This document shows positions 32,276 through 41,576 of a stretch of 48,027 nucleotides of DNA, in pieces. How positions within the stretch are numbered: the first letter of the stretch is position 1; each line of letters begins with the position of its first letter. The notes beneath the pieces are model-generated. The model made no database searches and had not been told where the DNA came from. It saw nothing but the letters and a program-made list of their open reading frames with translations. The stretch is from Acidobacteriota bacterium (GTDB taxonomy: Bacteria > Acidobacteriota > Terriglobia > Bryobacterales > Bryobacteraceae), in NCBI GenBank assembly GCA_016213755.1, contig JACQZT010000152.1, forward strand, positions 1-48,027, given 5' to 3'. The translations under genes were made by a program, and so were the position numbers.

Positions 32276-34450
32276 ATGAAGCACGAAGAGATCGAAGCCA
32301 TTGTGGGTGGCTATCACGGCGACGCGTTCCACATTCTGGGATCGCACGCGACCGCCTCGGGCCGTGCAAGAGCGTGGGAAGTGCGCGCCTTCCTGCCTCA
32401 GGCCGAATCGGCCGAAGTGCTGACCGGCGGCGCCGCCGTGCCGATGGAGAAGCGCCACTGGCAGGGTTTCTTCGCCGCCTCTCTGAAGGGAACCGCGCGG
32501 CCCTACCGGCTGCGCCTGAAGCTCTGGAGCGGCGAGGCCGCCGAAATCGACGACCCCTACCGCTTCCCTCCCCTGCTGACCGACTACGAACTGCACCTGC
32601 ACGCCGAGGGCACCAACTTCGAGAGTTACCGCTCGCTGGGTGCGCACCGGGTGGAATGCGAGGGCGTCCAGGGCGTGCGCTTCGCGGTCTGGGCGCCCAA
32701 CGCCGAAGTGGTCTCGATCGTGGGTGAATTCAACGACTGGGACACCCGCCGCCACACCATGCGCCTGCGCAACGCCGGCGTGTGGGAGATCTTCCTGCCC
32801 GGCGCGGGCGCGGGCATGGGCTACAAGTTCTTCGTCCGGTCGAAGCACCAGGGCTACCGGCAGTTGAAGGCCGACCCCTACGCCTTCGCCTCCGAAGCGC
32901 CGCCCAAATCCGCCTCCGTGGTGTGCGACCTGGATTCCTATCAGTGGAGCGACTTCGAATGGATGGAGCGGCGAGCGCACCGCGACTGGCTCCGGGAACC
33001 CGTCTCCATTTACGAGCTGCACCTGGAGTCCTGGATGCGGGGGCCCCGGGGCCAGGCGCTAACCTACCGCGAGATGGCCGGCACGCTGATCGAATACGTG
33101 AAGCGCATGGGCTACACGCACATCGAGCTGCTGCCCGTCATGGAACACCCGTTCTCCGGCTCCTGGGGCTACCAGGTGATCGGCTATTACGCGCCCACCT
33201 CGCGCTTCGGCCCGCCGCAGGACTTCATGTATTTCGTCGACCGCTGCCACCAGGCCGGCATCGGCGTCCTCGTCGACTGGGTGCCGGCGCACTTCCCCAA
33301 GGACGCGCACGGGCTGGTCTACTTCGACGGCACGGCGCTCTACGAGCACGCCTACCCGCGCAAGGGCGAACACCGCGACTGGGGCACTCTGATTTTCAAT
33401 TACGGCCGCAACGAGGTGCGCGAGTTCTTGATCTCGAACGCGCTGTTCTGGCTGAAGAGGTACCACGTCGACGGCTTGCGCGTGGACGCCGTGGCCTCCA
33501 TGCTGTATCTCGACTATTCGCGCGAGCCGGGCGATTGGGTGCCCAACGAATACGGCGGCAACGAGAACCTGGAAGCCATCGAGTTCATCAAGCGCTTCAA
33601 CGAACTGGCCCACCGGGAGCCGGGCGCGATCACCATCGCCGAGGAATCCACCGCCTTTCCGGGCGTCTCTCGCCCGGTATACCTCAACGGCCTGGGCTTC
33701 ACCATGAAGTGGAACATGGGCTGGATGCACGACATGCTCAGCTACTTCTCGCTCGAGCCCATCTACCGCAAGTACCACCACCAGCACATCACCTTCAGCC
33801 TGCTCTATGCCTTCACCGAGAATTTCATGCTGCCCATTTCCCACGACGAAGTGGTGCACGGCAAAGGCTCCCTGCTGGGGAAAATGCCCGGCGACGAGTG
33901 GCAGCGCTTCGCCAACGCGCGGGCGTTCCTGGCCTTCATGTACGGCCACCCGGGCAAAAAACTGCTCTTCATGGGCCAGGAGATCGGCCAGTACGAGGAG
34001 TGGAACCACGCCGCGCAGGTGCACTGGGAACTGCTGGAGTTCAGATGCCACAACGGCTTGCAGACCCTGGCTCGGGAACTCAACCGCCTCTATCGCGAAC
34101 TCCCCGCGATGCACCAGGTGGACTTCCACTACTCGGGCTTTGAGTGGGTGGACTTCCACGACGTGGAGCACTCCATCGTCGCCTTCCTCCGCCGCGGCGA
34201 GAACGCCGCGGATTTCCTGCTGTTCGTCTGTAATTTCACCCCGGCGCCCCGCCAGGGCTACCGGATCGGCGTCCCCGAGGCGGGCTTTTATGAAGAGGTG
34301 CTGAACACCGACGCGGCCTTGTTCGGCGGCTCGAATCTGGGGAACGGCGGAATGGTCTCCAGCGACGACGTGGAGATGCACGGCCGGCCGCAGTCGATTT
34401 CGATCACCCTGCCGCCACTAGCGGTGCTGATTTTTCGCCGCCGCGCCTGA
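32276..34450 (+). CDS. glgB: 1,4-alpha-glucan branching enzyme
   Basis: 724 residues, matching the usual 720-730. GlgB makes alpha-1,6 branches in glycogen. Order: an N-terminal beta domain (residues about 1-105), a CBM48 domain (GVRFAVWAPNAEVVSIVGEF, about 115-200), the GH13 barrel and a C-terminal beta domain. Catalytic residues are in place: nucleophile D404 in GLRVDAVASM, acid/base E456 in TIAEESTAFP and transition-state D524 in SHDEVVHGK. HIELLPVMEHPFSGSWGYQ marks the branching-enzyme subgroup. The ATG at 32276 is chosen because upstream codons would lie in the divergent deaminase gene. No other glycogen gene is adjacent, so it is a lone glg gene here. Confidence 0.95.
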   Translation: MKHEEIEAIVGGYHGDAFHILGSHATASGRARAWEVRAFLPQAESAEVLTGGAAVPMEKRHWQGFFAASLKGTARPYRLRLKLWSGEAAEIDDPYRFPPLLTDYELHLHAEGTNFESYRSLGAHRVECEGVQGVRFAVWAPNAEVVSIVGEFNDWDTRRHTMRLRNAGVWEIFLPGAGAGMGYKFFVRSKHQGYRQLKADPYAFASEAPPKSASVVCDLDSYQWSDFEWMERRAHRDWLREPVSIYELHLESWMRGPRGQALTYREMAGTLIEYVKRMGYTHIELLPVMEHPFSGSWGYQVIGYYAPTSRFGPPQDFMYFVDRCHQAGIGVLVDWVPAHFPKDAHGLVYFDGTALYEHAYPRKGEHRDWGTLIFNYGRNEVREFLISNALFWLKRYHVDGLRVDAVASMLYLDYSREPGDWVPNEYGGNENLEAIEFIKRFNELAHREPGAITIAEESTAFPGVSRPVYLNGLGFTMKWNMGWMHDMLSYFSLEPIYRKYHHQHITFSLLYAFTENFMLPISHDEVVHGKGSLLGKMPGDEWQRFANARAFLAFMYGHPGKKLLFMGQEIGQYEEWNHAAQVHWELLEFRCHNGLQTLARELNRLYRELPAMHQVDFHYSGFEWVDFHDVEHSIVAFLRRGENAADFLLFVCNFTPAPRQGYRIGVPEAGFYEEVLNTDAALFGGSNLGNGGMVSSDDVEMHGRPQSISITLPPLAVLIFRRRA

Positions 34451-34458
34451 AACGCACA

Positions 34459-34590
34459 CCCGGAGGGCGGACTTTAGCATGGCCGCCGCGTGCACGCGAG
34501 GAGAACGGGGTCTCAGATGAGTCCGCGCCGGACTTCAGTCCGGCCCAGGCGGGGCTAAAGTTCCGCGCGGACTAAAATCCGCCCTCCGGG
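34459..34590. repeat. Hairpin repeat, copy A (with copy B flanks a TonB receptor gene)
   Basis: Outer inverted repeats at 34459-34476 and 34573-34590 match in 17 of 18 positions (CCCGGAGGGCGGACTTTA). Inside are nested hairpins: arms at 34520-34528 and 34565-34573, and an 8-bp-arm stem GCCGGACT..AGTCCGGC at 34527-34544. It lies between the convergent glgB and receptor genes, so it could also end transcription in both directions. Copy B at 38184-38280 has the same layout and orientation. Confidence 0.75.
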
Positions 34591-34598
34591 CGCTGGGG

Positions 34599-37500
34599 TT
34601 ACCACATGAGCTTCAGGCCCAACTGCATCTGCCTCGGGTAGTTGGAATTGGGCGCGCTCACCGCCGCCTTGATCAGCGACCCGAACTGCACGTTCTCCGG
34701 GTTGTTGTTGAACTGCTGTTGCACGATAAAGAACGAGTTGGCGACGTTGAAGCACTCGAGGCGGATCTGCAAGCGGTAGCGCTCGCTGATGCGGGTGGTT
34801 TTGTTCAGCGATACGTCGGCCATGCGGACCGCCTGGAGCCGGATGTGGCTGTCGTAGGTGGGGTGATAGCGCGGGTTGAAGCGCGGCACGATGAGCCAGG
34901 TGGCTTCCGTGCAGCCGTGGTCCAGGCTGTAAGCCTGCATGGTGATGGTGTTGTTCTCGTTCCACCGCTGCACGCAGGGGCTCGCCGCCTGGATGACGGA
35001 ACCGGTCCAGTCGTAGTTCAGCTTCGGGTCTTTGAGGATGACGACGGTGGTGGGCAGGGTCCACGGCCGGCCTGAACTCATGGAAAAGATGAGAGTGTTC
35101 TCCCATCCGCTCACCAGCCGGTCGATCCAGCCTTTATGCGACTTCAGCCAGCGCTTGCCGCGGCCGAAGGGAAGCTGCGAGATCATGCTGGCGGTGAAGC
35201 GGTGCGGTTTGTCTAGGGCGCTTATGCCCTGCTGCATGACGCCGCGCTGCGCGTCCAGGTATCCGTTGCGCGAGATGTTTTTCGAAAACGTGTAGTTCAC
35301 GTTGAGGTTAATGCCGTTGCGCGTGCGGGCGGTGAACAGCGACTGGAGCGAGTTGTACCAGCTCTTTCCGTCGTTTCGCATCAGCTCGGTGAAGGCCGCG
35401 AATTGCGGAAACGGGCGCAGCAGGTTCGAGCGCGCGATGTTGGTGTTGGTGTAGTAAGTAGTGCCCTGGAACGGCGCGAGCCCGCGGAAGGGATTGGCCT
35501 GCCCGGCGTCGCAGTAGCTGGGGTTGCCGCCCAGCATGAAATTGCACTGGTCGCGGAAACTGGCGTCGTCCACTTCGTTGAACCCCTTGGAGTTCTGCAG
35601 GTCGTTCCCCCGGCTGGCGCTGTAGGTCACTTCGAACTTGGCGCGCGAGGTGACGGCCCGCTGTATACCCACCGAGAACTGGTCGATGTGCGGCAGACGG
35701 AAATCGGCGTTGACGAAGTTGAAACCGCGGCCGGCAAAAGTGAGCAATCCCTGCGACGCGCCCTCCGGTTTCCGCACCACGGGAAACGGATTCTCGATCA
35801 GGTTGGCCATGCCGGTGCGGCCGCTGTCGTTGGTGTAAGTGAGAGACGTCGAGTTACTGAACCCGTAGGTCTGCTGGAAATCGTTGTTCGGATTCAGGTA
35901 GTAGCGCCCCCAGCCGCCGCGAAGGACGGTTCGCCCGGTGAGCGCCCAGGCCACGCCGATGCGCGGCTGCCAACTGCGCTGGAACACGTTGGCGGCCCGC
36001 CGCGGGGCGCCGTTGACGCCGGCGAACAGCAGGCCTCCGTACATGGCCGGGAAGTCCGCGAAAGCCTCCCGGTCGATCATCGTGTTCACCGGATTCAGAA
36101 CCTCGGCGTCGAAGCCGCGGTTCATGCGGTCATAGCGCTCGGTGGGCGCGAAGTTGAAATCCATGCGCAGCCCGAGGTTGACGGTCACGCGGGGCAGGAT
36201 CTTCCAGTCCTGTTGCACATACGGCGCCATGTAGCGGTAGCTGAAGAAGGGGAAGACCGGATAATTCGCGGTCCCGCTGCTGGGGGTGCCCAGCAGCCAG
36301 CTCGCCAGCGAGTCGCCGCTGAGCGCGTCGGCGCGGTTGTACACCTGCTGCGTGAACGCGGCGCTCTGGTTGAGCCGGAACACGTCGCCCGAGCTCTGCG
36401 TCGAGTACTGGATCCAGCGCACGTCGAATCCCGCCTTGATGGTGCGCGAGCCGCTCACCCGCGTCACCGTAGGGTGCAGCGCGAACGTGTTGGTCACGTT
36501 GTTGGAGAAGCCCCGGCCCAGGTTGATGTAGCCATCCAGACGGTACATGCCGAAGCCGAACTTGGCGCCCAGTTCCGGCACCAGGGACGCCGGGAAGCCC
36601 AGCGAGGTGAGGTCGAAGGCCAGATTGGCGTCGCTGCGCGATCCTTCGATGTAGCGGCTGAACGAAGCGCGCAGGTTGAAGATCATGGCGGGCGACAGGG
36701 TCGAAACCCAGTCGGCGACGTACGCGTCGTTCACCCGTTTCAGCGGGAACTGCCCTTCCTCGCCGGGACCCCGGACGCCGTTGGTGCCGCGCAGTTCGGT
36801 GCGGTCGTTGCTCGCGTGCCGGAAGAAGACGTGGTTTCGCGAACCGAAGTTCTGGTCGAACTTGAACACCAGGTTATAGAAGCGGTCCTGCGCCGGGTTG
36901 AGGCCGCCGGAGGCGAAGTAGTTCGACTGCGAATAGTCGGCCCCGTCGGTTCTGGTGTTGGGCCGCGGATAGTAATTGACAATCCTGCGGGCGATGGGGT
37001 GGATACGGTCCTTGGGGAGGATGTTGCCGGGAAACGGATCGCGGGTCCAGGTGCTCGCGACGTTGCGTCCCGTGCCTGGGTCGTAGATGGTGATCCTGCG
37101 GTTGCGGGCGTCCACCAGTTTCGAGAAATCGCCGTCCCGCATCTCCGGCTCGGGCACACTCAGCACCAGCGGCTGCGGCGATCCTTCGCGATACCCTTCG
37201 TAGTTGAACAGGAAGAACGTCTTGTTCCGGCCGTTGTAAAGCTTCGGAATGGAAACCGGCCCGTCGAGTTGCACGCCGTACTGATCGAGGTAGTGCCCGT
37301 CCTTCGGTGCTCCGCGCGAGTTGTTCTGGAAGGAATTGGCGTCCAGCCAGTTGCGGCGCAGGTACTCGTAAACCGTGCCGTGCACGCGGTTGGTGCCGCT
37401 CTTCAGAACCACGTTTACCGAACCGCCGCCGGAACGGCCGTACTGCGCGTCGTAGGAGTTGGTCTGGATTTTGAATTCCAGCACCGAATCCACCGGCGGC

Positions 37501-38117
37501 ACATAGCCCACGTTGTTGCCGCCCGCCTGGGCGTTGTTGGGCGCGCCATCGAGCAGGAACTCCGTGTTGCGGTTGGTGCCGCCGATGCCCCATTCCGCGA
37601 TGGCCCCGTTGTCGAACGGACGCTGATATGCCAGGCTCCCGTTGTAGTCCACGCCCGGCACGAGCATGGACAGCATGAACGGGTTGCGCCCGTTGAGCGG
37701 GTACTCCTTCACCGCCTCCTCGTCGATCAACCCGCCGCGGTCGGCGGTGCTCTCCTCCAGAATCGGAGCTTCGGCAGTGATGGTGACTTCCTGCGTGACG
37801 GTGCCGAGTTCGAGCTTGAAGTTCACGGTCGCCACCTGGTTGACCGTCAGTTGCAGGGACTCCCGCAAAGCCTTCCGGAAGCCGGCGGCATCCACCAGCA
37901 CCGAATAGGCGCCGGGTTGCAGGAACAGTGCCGTGTAGTTGCCCTGGGAGTCGGTCTTGGTGGCGTTGATCGCGCCGGTGCCGAGATTGGTCACCTGGAC
38001 CGCCGCTCCCGCCACGGGCGCATCGCTCGGATCGACGACCCGGCCCGTGAGCGTGGCCCGAAATTCCTGGGCCAAAACGGATCCCGCCAGAAGGAGAATA
38101 AGTAGAAAATTTCTCAT
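34599..38117 (-). CDS. TonB-dependent receptor, carboxypeptidase-regulatory-like N-terminus (Oar-like)
   Basis: 1172 residues. The ATG at 38117 begins a clean signal peptide (MRNFLLILLLAGSVLAQ); the open frame upstream reads through repeat copy B and is not coding. Regulatory-like domain: ATLTGRVVDPSDAPVAGAAV and LQPGAYSVLVDAAGFRKALR. Plug: EEAVKEYPLNGRNPFMLSML, then EFLLDGAPNNAQAGGNNVGY and GGGSVNVVLKSGTNRVHGT. The barrel ends in LGLKLMW. It is an outer-membrane importer of unknown substrate. The gene stands alone, with a hairpin repeat of one family on each side in direct orientation, which is worth noting as a possible mobile or duplicated unit. It is a paralogue of the receptors at 12529-16200 and 20459-23890. 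Confidence 0.9.
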   Translation of the reverse strand: MRNFLLILLLAGSVLAQEFRATLTGRVVDPSDAPVAGAAVQVTNLGTGAINATKTDSQGNYTALFLQPGAYSVLVDAAGFRKALRESLQLTVNQVATVNFKLELGTVTQEVTITAEAPILEESTADRGGLIDEEAVKEYPLNGRNPFMLSMLVPGVDYNGSLAYQRPFDNGAIAEWGIGGTNRNTEFLLDGAPNNAQAGGNNVGYVPPVDSVLEFKIQTNSYDAQYGRSGGGSVNVVLKSGTNRVHGTVYEYLRRNWLDANSFQNNSRGAPKDGHYLDQYGVQLDGPVSIPKLYNGRNKTFFLFNYEGYREGSPQPLVLSVPEPEMRDGDFSKLVDARNRRITIYDPGTGRNVASTWTRDPFPGNILPKDRIHPIARRIVNYYPRPNTRTDGADYSQSNYFASGGLNPAQDRFYNLVFKFDQNFGSRNHVFFRHASNDRTELRGTNGVRGPGEEGQFPLKRVNDAYVADWVSTLSPAMIFNLRASFSRYIEGSRSDANLAFDLTSLGFPASLVPELGAKFGFGMYRLDGYINLGRGFSNNVTNTFALHPTVTRVSGSRTIKAGFDVRWIQYSTQSSGDVFRLNQSAAFTQQVYNRADALSGDSLASWLLGTPSSGTANYPVFPFFSYRYMAPYVQQDWKILPRVTVNLGLRMDFNFAPTERYDRMNRGFDAEVLNPVNTMIDREAFADFPAMYGGLLFAGVNGAPRRAANVFQRSWQPRIGVAWALTGRTVLRGGWGRYYLNPNNDFQQTYGFSNSTSLTYTNDSGRTGMANLIENPFPVVRKPEGASQGLLTFAGRGFNFVNADFRLPHIDQFSVGIQRAVTSRAKFEVTYSASRGNDLQNSKGFNEVDDASFRDQCNFMLGGNPSYCDAGQANPFRGLAPFQGTTYYTNTNIARSNLLRPFPQFAAFTELMRNDGKSWYNSLQSLFTARTRNGINLNVNYTFSKNISRNGYLDAQRGVMQQGISALDKPHRFTASMISQLPFGRGKRWLKSHKGWIDRLVSGWENTLIFSMSSGRPWTLPTTVVILKDPKLNYDWTGSVIQAASPCVQRWNENNTITMQAYSLDHGCTEATWLIVPRFNPRYHPTYDSHIRLQAVRMADVSLNKTTRISERYRLQIRLECFNVANSFFIVQQQFNNNPENVQFGSLIKAAVSAPNSNYPRQMQLGLKLMW

Positions 38118-38183
38118 CACCCGAAACTCCGAAGTGTCCACTACGATATCAAGTTTCAGCGCCGCTTGTCCCGCACCGCCGAA

Positions 38184-38280
38184 CCGGAGGGCGGGTTTCA
38201 ACCCGCGCGGGACTTCAGTCCCGCAAGACACTATCCAGCGCGGGGCTAAAGCCTCGCGCGGACTGAAGTCCGCCCTCCGG
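38184..38280. repeat. Hairpin repeat, copy B
   Basis: Outer inverted repeats at 38184-38200 and 38264-38280 match in 15 of 17 positions (CCGGAGGGCGG...). The inner stem GCGGGACT..AGTCCCGC spans 38207-38224. GCGGGGCTAAAG and a GCGCGGACT..AA.TCCGCCCTCCGGGCG right end are shared with copy A, in the same orientation. It lies between the divergent receptor and penicillin-binding protein genes, where promoters should be. Confidence 0.75.
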
Positions 38281-38325
38281 GCGGCAATCGTGAGAGAATG
38301 GGACGAAGACTTCCGGATCACATCT

Positions 38326-40806
38326 GTGGGCGTGAGAGTTCAGATTCCTCGCAAAGCGGTTTTGGTGCGCTTCTTCCTGCACCCGGCCGGCAAACTCATC
38401 CTGGCAACCTCGGTCGCCCTGTTTACGCTGGGGCTGCTCACCTTCACCTTTTATTACGTCAAGTTCTCGCGCATGATCGACGAGAAGCTCGCCGAGGGGC
38501 CGTTCCCGACCACCTCGATGCTGTTTTCGGCGCCCAAAACGGTGAGGGTGGGCGACGAGACCACGGCCGAGGAGATCGTCGGCCAACTGCGCCGCTCGGG
38601 CTACGGAGAGTCGAAGACCAACCGCATGGGCTGGTACCACCTGCGCCCGGACGCCGTGGAGGTCTTTCCGGGGCCCGACTCTTTCTTCGACCAGGAAGCG
38701 GGCGTCATCAAGCTCGATGGCGGCCGGGTGGTGCAAGTCATCTCGCTGCGCGACAACTCCGAACGCACGCAATACCTGCTGGAGCCGGAGCTGATCACCA
38801 ACCTGTTCGACCGCAAGCGCGAGAAGCGCCGCATCGTCCGGTTTCCCGACATCCCGAAGGTGCTGGTGAACGCGGTGGTTTCAGTGGAAGACAAGCGCTT
38901 TTTCCAGCACGCCGGCTTCGACCCGCTGCGAATTCTCAAATCGGCCTACGTCGACATCCGGGAGCGCCGGCATGCCCAGGGCGCCTCGACCTTAAGCATG
39001 CAACTGGCGCGCAGCCTGTGGCTGACCAACGAGCGCACCTGGAGGCGCAAGATCCCCGAGGTCCTGATCACGCTGCACCTGGAACAGAAGCTGACCAAGG
39101 AAGAGATCTTCGAGTATTACGCCAACACCATCGACGTCGGACGGCGCGGGAGCTTTGCCATCCGCGGCTTCGGCGAGGCGGCCCAGGCCTATTTCGGCAA
39201 GGACCTGCGCGAGCTGACGCTGGCCGAGGCCGCCACGCTGGCGGGCCTGGTCAACCAGCCGAGCTGGCTCAATCCGCTGCGCTGGCCCGACCGGGCGCGC
39301 GCGCGGCGCAACGTCGTGCTTCTGATGATGCGCGACAACGGATACATCGCCGACCGCGACTATGCCGAGGCTTCGGCTTCTCCTCTCGCCCTGGCGCGCA
39401 CCGGCGGCGAATCGCTCGACGCCCCTTACTTCGTCGACATGGTGAACGACGACTTGCAGGAGCGCTTCCAGGCCCACGACTTCCAGTCGCGTTCCTATCG
39501 CGTGTACACTACCCTGGACCTGAACTTGCAGCGCGCCGCCGCCGAAGCGGTCCGCATTGGCATGCAGGAGGTGGACACTCAGATCCGCGCCCGCTACCGC
39601 AAGGGCGCCGTCAACATTCCGGAAGCGCAAGTGGCGCTGGTCGCTCTGGATCCGCAAACCGGCGAGGTGAAGGCCCTGATTGGCGGCCGCAATTATGGCC
39701 TGAGCCAGTTGAACCGCGCGCTGGCCAAACGCCAGCCGGGCAGCGTCTTCAAGCCTTTCGTCTACGCCGCGGCGCTGAACACGGCCGTGCTGGGCGGCCC
39801 CCGGCTGGTCACCACCACCACCACGGTCATGGATGAGCCGACCACCTTCTGGTTCGACAACAAGCCGTACGAGCCCAACAACTACAAGAGCGAGTTCCAC
39901 GGCCTGGTGAACGTCCGCCAGGCCCTTTCAAAATCCATGAACGTCCCCACCGTGAAGGTGGCCGAGATGATCGGATACGACAACGTAGTCGAGCTGGCGC
40001 GCCAGGCCGGGATGAACCTGAACATCCAGGCCACTCCGGCGGTGGCGCTGGGCGCCTACGAAGTGACTCCCGTCGAGGTCGCCGGCGCTTACAGTATCTT
40101 CGCCGACGGCGGCGTCTTCTTGAGGCCCAACTTCATCAAGTTCATTCGCGACGAGAAGGGAACCGGCATTTACGACTACAAGCCGGCGCCGAAGCCGGTG
40201 CTGGATCCGCGGGTCTCCTACCTGATGGTCGATCTGATGGAAGAGGTGTTGCGCAGCGGCACGGGCGCCGCGGTCCGGGCGCGCGGGTTTGGGCTGCCGG
40301 CCGCGGGCAAGACGGGCACCTCCCACGACGGCTGGTTCGCGGGCTTCACCTCCAAGCTGATCTGCGTGGTGTGGGTGGGCTTCGACGACAACAAGGAGCT
40401 GCACCTGGAAGGCGCCCGCTCGGCGCTTCCCATCTGGACCGAGTTCATGAAGCGCGCGCACGAGTTCCGCGAGTACCGCAACGTGAAACCGTTCGAGGCT
40501 CCCAACGGCATCGTCAGCGTGCTCATCGACCCGGCCACCGGGCAACTGGCCGCCAACTGTCCCAACGCCCGCCCGGAGGTCTTTCTGGCCGGCACGCAGC
40601 CGCTGGAAACCTGCCGACTGCACGGCGGCCGCGCGGGAGTGACCCAGGTGGCCGGCTGGGACGTGCCCGAGCCGGAGCCCGCTCCCACCGTGGCGCGCCG
40701 CAGCCCCCCGGCCGCCCCGGCCGCCCCGGCGCGGCCGAAGGCGGCCCCCCCGGAACCCGAAAAGAAAAAGGGATTCTTCTCCCGCATCCGCGACCTGTTC
40801 CGCTGA
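38326..40806 (+). CDS. Bifunctional penicillin-binding protein 1 (PBP1B-like transglycosylase/transpeptidase)
   Basis: About 826 residues. It polymerises and cross-links peptidoglycan at the inner membrane. Order: short cytoplasmic segment, transmembrane helix (KLILATSVALFTLGLLTFTF), a UB2H-like domain (TMLFSAPKTV region, TTAEEIVGQLRRSGYGE), the GT51 domain with catalytic E188 in SVEDKRFFQHAGFDPLR and GASTLSMQLARSLWL, then the transpeptidase with S473-V-F-K, S537-M-N and K662-T-G. A Pro/Ala-rich tail ends in a basic KKKGFFSRIRDLFR. No ATG is available near the start: GTG codons at 38326 and 38332 are preferred, and a GTG at 38290 adjoining the repeat is possible. The start is the uncertain part, not the function. 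Confidence 0.92.
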   Translation: MGVRVQIPRKAVLVRFFLHPAGKLILATSVALFTLGLLTFTFYYVKFSRMIDEKLAEGPFPTTSMLFSAPKTVRVGDETTAEEIVGQLRRSGYGESKTNRMGWYHLRPDAVEVFPGPDSFFDQEAGVIKLDGGRVVQVISLRDNSERTQYLLEPELITNLFDRKREKRRIVRFPDIPKVLVNAVVSVEDKRFFQHAGFDPLRILKSAYVDIRERRHAQGASTLSMQLARSLWLTNERTWRRKIPEVLITLHLEQKLTKEEIFEYYANTIDVGRRGSFAIRGFGEAAQAYFGKDLRELTLAEAATLAGLVNQPSWLNPLRWPDRARARRNVVLLMMRDNGYIADRDYAEASASPLALARTGGESLDAPYFVDMVNDDLQERFQAHDFQSRSYRVYTTLDLNLQRAAAEAVRIGMQEVDTQIRARYRKGAVNIPEAQVALVALDPQTGEVKALIGGRNYGLSQLNRALAKRQPGSVFKPFVYAAALNTAVLGGPRLVTTTTTVMDEPTTFWFDNKPYEPNNYKSEFHGLVNVRQALSKSMNVPTVKVAEMIGYDNVVELARQAGMNLNIQATPAVALGAYEVTPVEVAGAYSIFADGGVFLRPNFIKFIRDEKGTGIYDYKPAPKPVLDPRVSYLMVDLMEEVLRSGTGAAVRARGFGLPAAGKTGTSHDGWFAGFTSKLICVVWVGFDDNKELHLEGARSALPIWTEFMKRAHEFREYRNVKPFEAPNGIVSVLIDPATGQLAANCPNARPEVFLAGTQPLETCRLHGGRAGVTQVAGWDVPEPEPAPTVARRSPPAAPAAPARPKAAPPEPEKKKGFFSRIRDLFR

Positions 40807-40880
40807 GTTTGAGTTTCGGGGTTTCGCAGCCTGTCGCGCGAAACTCGCGATATAGTTGGAGTAGAGCCCGGGAGGCCGTT

Positions 40881-41576
40881 ATGGTTTCCATTTTCATGTT
40901 CGCAGTTCTGCTCGCCGGCGGCGCCGGAGAGCTTACGCCCGAAATGCGCGGCGATATTTTCATGGCCCGCAAGATGTATCGCGAGGCGATCGACATGTAT
41001 CGCCAGATCCCCGAATCGTACGTGACTGCCAACAAGATCGGCATCGCTTACCACCAGATGACCATGCTGGACCAAGCCAAGCGGCAGTACGACCGGTCGG
41101 TCAAGCTGAATCCGAAGTACGCCGAGGCACTCAACAATATCGGCACGGTCTACTATGCCAAGAAGAGCTACCGCCGGGCGGTCAGCCAGTACAACAAGGC
41201 GCTGAAGATCGCCCCCAATTCCGCTTCCATTCTGAGCAACCTCGGCACGGCCTATTTCGCCCGGAAGAAATATAAGGAGGCTTTCGAGATCTACCAGCAG
41301 GCGCTGGCCCTCGATGCCGACGTCTTCGAACATCGCAGCACCCAGGGCGTGCTGCTGCAAGAACGCAGCGTCGAGGAGCGCGCCAAGTTCCACTTCTATC
41401 TGGCCAAGACGTATGCCAAGGCGGGCGTCGCGGACCGGGCGCTGTTGTACATGCGCAAGGCCATCGAGGAAGGATTCCGGGAGCGGGACAAATTCAAAGA
41501 GGATCCCGAGTTCGCGAGCCTGCGCGAAATGCCCGAGTTTAAAGAGCTGTTGCTGCTGGAGCCGCGTGTTTTGTAG
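40881..41576 (+). CDS. TPR-repeat protein
   Basis: 231 residues; GGGAGGCCGTT before the ATG at 40881. A short hydrophobic start (MVSIFMFAVLLAGGAGE) is a likely signal peptide. About four tetratricopeptide repeats follow (residues 25-165), for example YHQMTMLDQAKRQYDRSVKL, NNIGTVYYAKKSYRRAVSQY and SNLGTAYFARKKYKEAFEIY, then KFHFYLAKTYAKAGVADRAL. These scaffold protein-protein contacts. The C-terminus PEFKELLLLEPRVL is typical of acidobacterial exported TPR proteins. It follows the PBP gene by 74 bp and overlaps the next gene by 11 bp, so a cell-envelope role is likely, but no partner can be named. Confidence 0.85.
   Translation: MVSIFMFAVLLAGGAGELTPEMRGDIFMARKMYREAIDMYRQIPESYVTANKIGIAYHQMTMLDQAKRQYDRSVKLNPKYAEALNNIGTVYYAKKSYRRAVSQYNKALKIAPNSASILSNLGTAYFARKKYKEAFEIYQQALALDADVFEHRSTQGVLLQERSVEERAKFHFYLAKTYAKAGVADRALLYMRKAIEEGFRERDKFKEDPEFASLREMPEFKELLLLEPRVL

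Noticed and set aside
34459-34590. Repeat copy A considered as a CRISPR fragment or structured RNA
   Set aside because: There is one repeat unit with nested inverted repeats and no regular spacers. The similar copy 3.6 kb away fits a dispersed hairpin element instead.
35403-38105. A 900-codon plus-strand frame antisense to the TonB receptor
   Set aside because: Same GC shadow effect; no recognisable protein features, while the minus-strand receptor is unambiguous.
38118-38321. N-terminal extension of the 34.6-38.1 kb receptor by 68 codons
   Set aside because: The extension reads through hairpin repeat copy B, while the ATG at 38117 begins a perfect signal peptide.
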